47,190 bases of DNA from Candidatus Oleihabitans oleiphilus (lineage in GTDB: Bacteria > Atribacterota > Phoenicimicrobiia > Phoenicimicrobiales > Stramentimicrobiaceae), in contig JAGPKD010000002.1 of NCBI GenBank assembly GCA_018054125.1, positions 14,186-61,375 of the forward strand. The letters are read 5' to 3'. The notes beneath the pieces were generated by a model. It was given only the letters and a program-made list of their open reading frames with translations, was not told where the DNA came from and did not search any database. The translations under genes and the position numbers were made by a program. Positions 44,350 to 47,190 of the stretch are shown here, piece by piece (the first letter of the stretch is position 1; every line of letters starts with the position of its first letter).

Positions 44350-45459
44350 ATGGAAAATCAATGGTTAACTACGGACTATCCCAATATTTTCTTTGAAAAT
44401 AATAAAGTAGGGCAACTGAAGAAGAAAATTTTTGATGCCTCAAAGATGGAGATTGAGGATATTTTAAAGGAATATAACATTCCTTCCCCCTCTGAATTAG
44501 GCAAAGCAGGTAGCTATATCCAGAATACACCTAGAAGGCGGGTAATTGAAGAGCGACGAAAGAATGATATTGTCTTTGTTCCAGTCGGTTGTACCGAATG
44601 TCATGGTGATTATGCCAATTCTGGTCTGGATACCTTTATGGTGACTCAAATTTGTGAAGGAATTAGAAGATATACCAGCAAGAGAGGTTATCCAGTTGGC
44701 CTGGCCTTACCCCCTTTAAATTATGGTGCTCATCCCTATCATCATTGTGGTATGGCTGGTACTGTCATTATGCCTGAGGATGTAGTTCGAGAAACTATGA
44801 TCAATGTTATGCTGGGACTCTGGAATGATGGTTTTAGAAAACAAATCTGGGTTAATAATCATGGACAGTTATGGGTATTGGAATCAGCATTACAGGAGTT
44901 TTGTAAACGCTATCAATTACCAGGTATTTATCGGGTTATTGACTGGCATCGTGCCATCAGAGAGTTTTTTATTCCTATAACAAGAGAGGACAGTTTATCT
45001 ACTGATTTTATACATGCTGATGAAGCCGAAGCCTCTGTGGGATTATTACTCTTCCCAGAAATGTTAGACCTGAAATATGCCGTTGATACTGAGGGAGAGT
45101 CCTTGTTGCCTGGTGGACACTTTGATACCTCTGTTGATCCATATCGGCGACCACAGCAGTGGCAACAGGGAGAAGGTCATTCTGCTATCGAAAGAGCAGC
45201 TGTACCGGAGGGTGTGGTGGGTAAACCCACCAGAGCGAGTGCGGAAAAGGCTAAAAGACCTGTTGCTGCCATTTTGAAATATCTAACTCTAGTTCATGAT
45301 GAGATTTTGGCAAACTATCCCTCGGGTAAATTACCACCGGTGGAAAAAATTAGTTTGAGAGATCCGATTGAGATGGAACCTTTCTTGAGAGAACCCATGA
45401 GTAAAGGTTGGAAATCGGTCTTTGAATTACCATATATTGGCCAGATAAATAGTCTATAA
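44350..45459 (+). CDS. iolN: Creatininase-fold diketo-inositol hydrolase (IolN-like)
   Basis: A 369-residue creatininase/creatinine amidohydrolase-fold protein. Metal-binding elements are VPVGCTECHGDYAN (Glu, His), SGLDTFMV (Asp) and WVNNHGQLWVLESAL. It is longer than creatininases (about 250), with an N-terminal 60-residue part and a C-terminal 70-residue part. In Thermotoga, the same gene order iolM-iolN occurs; IolN opens the diketo-inositol ring to 5-keto-L-gluconate. AAGGAGAAAG precedes the ATG. The function is inferred from the family and context. Confidence 0.8.
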   Translation: MENQWLTTDYPNIFFENNKVGQLKKKIFDASKMEIEDILKEYNIPSPSELGKAGSYIQNTPRRRVIEERRKNDIVFVPVGCTECHGDYANSGLDTFMVTQICEGIRRYTSKRGYPVGLALPPLNYGAHPYHHCGMAGTVIMPEDVVRETMINVMLGLWNDGFRKQIWVNNHGQLWVLESALQEFCKRYQLPGIYRVIDWHRAIREFFIPITREDSLSTDFIHADEAEASVGLLLFPEMLDLKYAVDTEGESLLPGGHFDTSVDPYRRPQQWQQGEGHSAIERAAVPEGVVGKPTRASAEKAKRPVAAILKYLTLVHDEILANYPSGKLPPVEKISLRDPIEMEPFLREPMSKGWKSVFELPYIGQINSL

Positions 45460-45482
45460 TATTCAGTCGTGTGCAATGAGTA

Positions 45483-45538
45483 TTGACTATTGCCTGACCA
45501 GAATAAAATTTCAGTAAGGGCAAACCTTGTGTCTGCCC
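45483..45538 (+). promoter_or_regulatory. possible internal promoter and small hairpin before iolO
   Basis: TTGACT (45483-45488) and TAAAAT (45504-45509) are 15 bases apart, short for a promoter. GGGCA and TGCCC (45518-45538) form a 5-bp stem around ACCTTGTG, resembling short repeats seen in other genomes. Weak support. Confidence 0.3.
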
Positions 45539-45597
45539 GAGATAGCCTCAGTATGATATTATAGTATCAATTGTAATGATTGCCAGAGGATTTAGTT

Positions 45598-46410
45598 ATG
45601 AAAAAAAGTATTGTTGTTTCTACACAACAAACCAATTTTTCTGCACTGGCTTTTAAAGAGGATTTAGAAATAAATGTCAAAAAAATTTCTGAATTTGGCT
45701 TTGATGGGGTTGAACTGGCTATTAGAGATCCAAAATATTTGGAAAAAGAAAAAATAATACAATTGATTAAGGATTGCCATCTAGAGGTTCCGGCCATTGG
45801 CACAGGGCAGGCCTGGGGAGAAGAAGGGTTAAGTTTTTCTGATCCCAATGAGATTATCAGAAAAATGGCTGTGGAAAGGATAATTGAGCAAATCAAATTT
45901 GCCTCTTATTTTGGTTCCCAGGTGATTATAGGTTTAATTAGAGGAATTGTGAAGGAAGGGGTTGCCAGAGAAGATGCCGAGGCATGGGCTACATCCTGTC
46001 TAAGAGAATGTGCCAGATTTGCCCAGGAAGAAAATGTTAAATTGATACTTGAGCCAGTAAATCGTTATGAGAGTAATTTTATCAATTCATTGGAAGAAGG
46101 TGTAGAGTTTATTAGAAGGGTAGAAGTGCCTAACCTTGGCTTGCTGGCAGATACCTTTCATATGAATATTGAAGAACCTTCCATTTATGAAAGTCTAAAA
46201 CAGGCTAAAGAATATATTACTCATGTTCATTTTGCCGACAGTAACCGCTGGGCTCCAGGTTATGGTCACCTTGATTTTCCAAAAATAGTAGACACTTTAA
46301 AAGAGATTGGATATCAAGGATACGTTTCGGCAGAAATACTTCCCCTCCCTAACCAGACTGCTGCTACAGAGATGACTATAAAAACTTTACATCGATTGAA
46401 TATTTGTTAA
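45598..46410 (+). CDS. iolO: Sugar epimerase/isomerase, 5-keto-L-gluconate epimerase-like (IolO)
   Basis: A 270-residue TIM-barrel enzyme of the xylose-isomerase-like (AP endonuclease 2) family. Metal ligands are visible: Glu in LILEPVNRYE, Asp and His in ADTFHMNIEE, His in HVHFADSNRWAPGYGHLDF, Glu in YVSAEILP. In the Thermotoga pathway this family member (TM0416) epimerises 5-keto-L-gluconate to D-tagaturonate. The frame opens at 45580, but the ATG at 45598 follows AGAGGA and begins the conserved sequence. It closes the catabolic cluster. Confidence 0.82.
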   Translation: MKKSIVVSTQQTNFSALAFKEDLEINVKKISEFGFDGVELAIRDPKYLEKEKIIQLIKDCHLEVPAIGTGQAWGEEGLSFSDPNEIIRKMAVERIIEQIKFASYFGSQVIIGLIRGIVKEGVAREDAEAWATSCLRECARFAQEENVKLILEPVNRYESNFINSLEEGVEFIRRVEVPNLGLLADTFHMNIEEPSIYESLKQAKEYITHVHFADSNRWAPGYGHLDFPKIVDTLKEIGYQGYVSAEILPLPNQTAATEMTIKTLHRLNIC

Positions 46411-46829
46411 GATTGGATAAATCTTATAAAATGTAAAATAACTGCCATTATATTTTTGAATTTTAGATAATAAATAAACGAAATCAGAAAATGGATTAAT
46501 AATTTTAGGAAGAAATTAGATAATGAGTAAATATGGGAAGAATATCATTGAGAAGAATCTGGCTTGAATAAAATGACTGAGCCGTAAAGATTAAAATGTA
46601 CCCAAACTTGATATTTTTGATAGAATCCCTGAGTAAGTGGTAAAATTGCTTTCACAGATTAACTAGAATGCTAATTAAGAGATGAAGTAAAGAGAACATA
46701 GAAAAATAATTGGCTAATAACTAATAAAAAGTAAAAATTAGCCACATTTAAAGCATTTTAAGCCATCCGCTAGCTTACGGGTTTGTTTTTTGCTGGTTAA
46801 AATGAAATACAAAATGGAGAATGTTAAAC
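46411..46829 (+). other. gene-free 419-bp spacer
   Basis: No open frame of interest, no repeat of the A, B or composite types, and no recognised RNA motif. It is AT-rich with a small CCG/CGG hairpin near 46767-46780. I see no basis for a function beyond a leader for the gene downstream. Confidence 0.4.
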
Positions 46830-47190
46830 ATGAAATCTTGGGAACTGGTTGCTAATATAATCAAGGAACAGGGCGTTGAACATGTTTATGGTATAGGGGA
46901 TACCGACTTACACTGGTATGCCCATCAAACAGAGGGTCTTAAGAGCATTAATTTAAGGTATGAAGGCTCTGCTCCTTTTATGGCTATGGCTTATTCTCGG
47001 CTAACCGGGAATCCGGGAGTATGCAGTGCCAGTTCGGGTCCCGGAGTGGCCAATCTAATCCCAGGTGTGCTGGAGGCTCATTCAGGATGTGTACCTCTGC
47101 TTATTTTTGCCCCCTCGGTCAATCAAAAAACAGAGGGTATGGGAGAATTTCAAGAATGTAATCAGAGAAAGATGATGGAACCAATTACTA
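46830..47190 (+). CDS. TPP-dependent enzyme, N-terminal part (runs off right edge)
   Basis: The first 120 residues of a thiamine diphosphate enzyme of the acetolactate synthase type. It starts MKSWELVANIIKEQGVEHVYG; the TPP-activating glutamate is in LRYEGSAPFMAMAYSRLTG, and SSGPGVANLIPGVLEA is the following conserved turn. GGAG is 11 bases before the ATG. It may be IolD-like, but the Thermotoga-type route needs no IolD, so it may belong to another pathway. The rest is outside the window. Confidence 0.85.
   Translation, partial: MKSWELVANIIKEQGVEHVYGIGDTDLHWYAHQTEGLKSINLRYEGSAPFMAMAYSRLTGNPGVCSASSGPGVANLIPGVLEAHSGCVPLLIFAPSVNQKTEGMGEFQECNQRKMMEPIT

Noticed and set aside
46411-46829. Degenerate gene or riboswitch before the TPP enzyme
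   Set aside because: No reading frame or conserved RNA core could be recognised.

Overview
The window is about 47 kb of AT-rich bacterial chromosome. It carries the replication-origin neighbourhood (gyrA, gyrB, dciA-like gene, recF, dnaN, dnaA on the minus strand; rpmH, rnpA, yidD, yidC, jag, mnmE, rsmG, parA, parB on the plus strand). The gene set suggests a low-GC anaerobe near Firmicutes, Thermotogota or Atribacterota: an AmaP/Asp23 pair, an archaeal/eukaryotic-type ProRS, a bacterial Clp1/Grc3-like kinase, an FMN riboswitch with RibU, and a Thermotoga-type inositol pathway. I favour an Atribacterota-like lineage, but this is inference; no rRNA is present to test it.

Layout. 1-7,524: replication genes, all leftward. 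7,525-8,533: gene-free, holding repeats and DnaA-box-like motifs; gene polarity diverges here, so this is the best oriC candidate. A second box-bearing interval lies between dnaA and dnaN. 8,534-17,167: rightward rpmH-to-parB block. mnmG is absent from its usual place between mnmE and rsmG; that gap instead holds a parS site and a DnaA-box doublet, with a second doublet at the rsmG start. A second parS lies just before parA. 17,248-20,103: amaP, asp23-like and a beta-CASP ribonuclease-like gene. 20,250-21,026: a MarR-thioredoxin operon. 22,367-26,039: a CCA-adding-type nucleotidyltransferase, a BshB1-like protein that has lost its zinc and catalytic residues, and a Na/Pi cotransporter. 26,192-27,056: FMN riboswitch, terminator and ribU. 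27,537-36,832: UPF0182 protein, phosphodiesterase, proS, EF-Tu-domain-like protein, NfeD/slipin pair and Clp1-like kinase; an EamA transporter follows. 37,866-46,410: a LacI-type operator, a ribose-type ABC transporter, and IolG, a LacI regulator, IolM, IolN and IolO. Together these would import inositol and convert it to tagaturonate. A TPP-dependent enzyme runs off the right end.

The most unusual feature is the intergenic DNA between 7.5 and 33.5 kb. Nearly every gap is filled with interlocking palindromic repeats: short hairpins (here called A and B), about 80-bp tandem units, and composite elements up to about 390 bp, in both orientations. Several hairpin arms differ between copies by compensatory base-pair changes, so pairing rather than sequence appears to be preserved. 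No transposase is present. The repeats stop abruptly before the inositol region.
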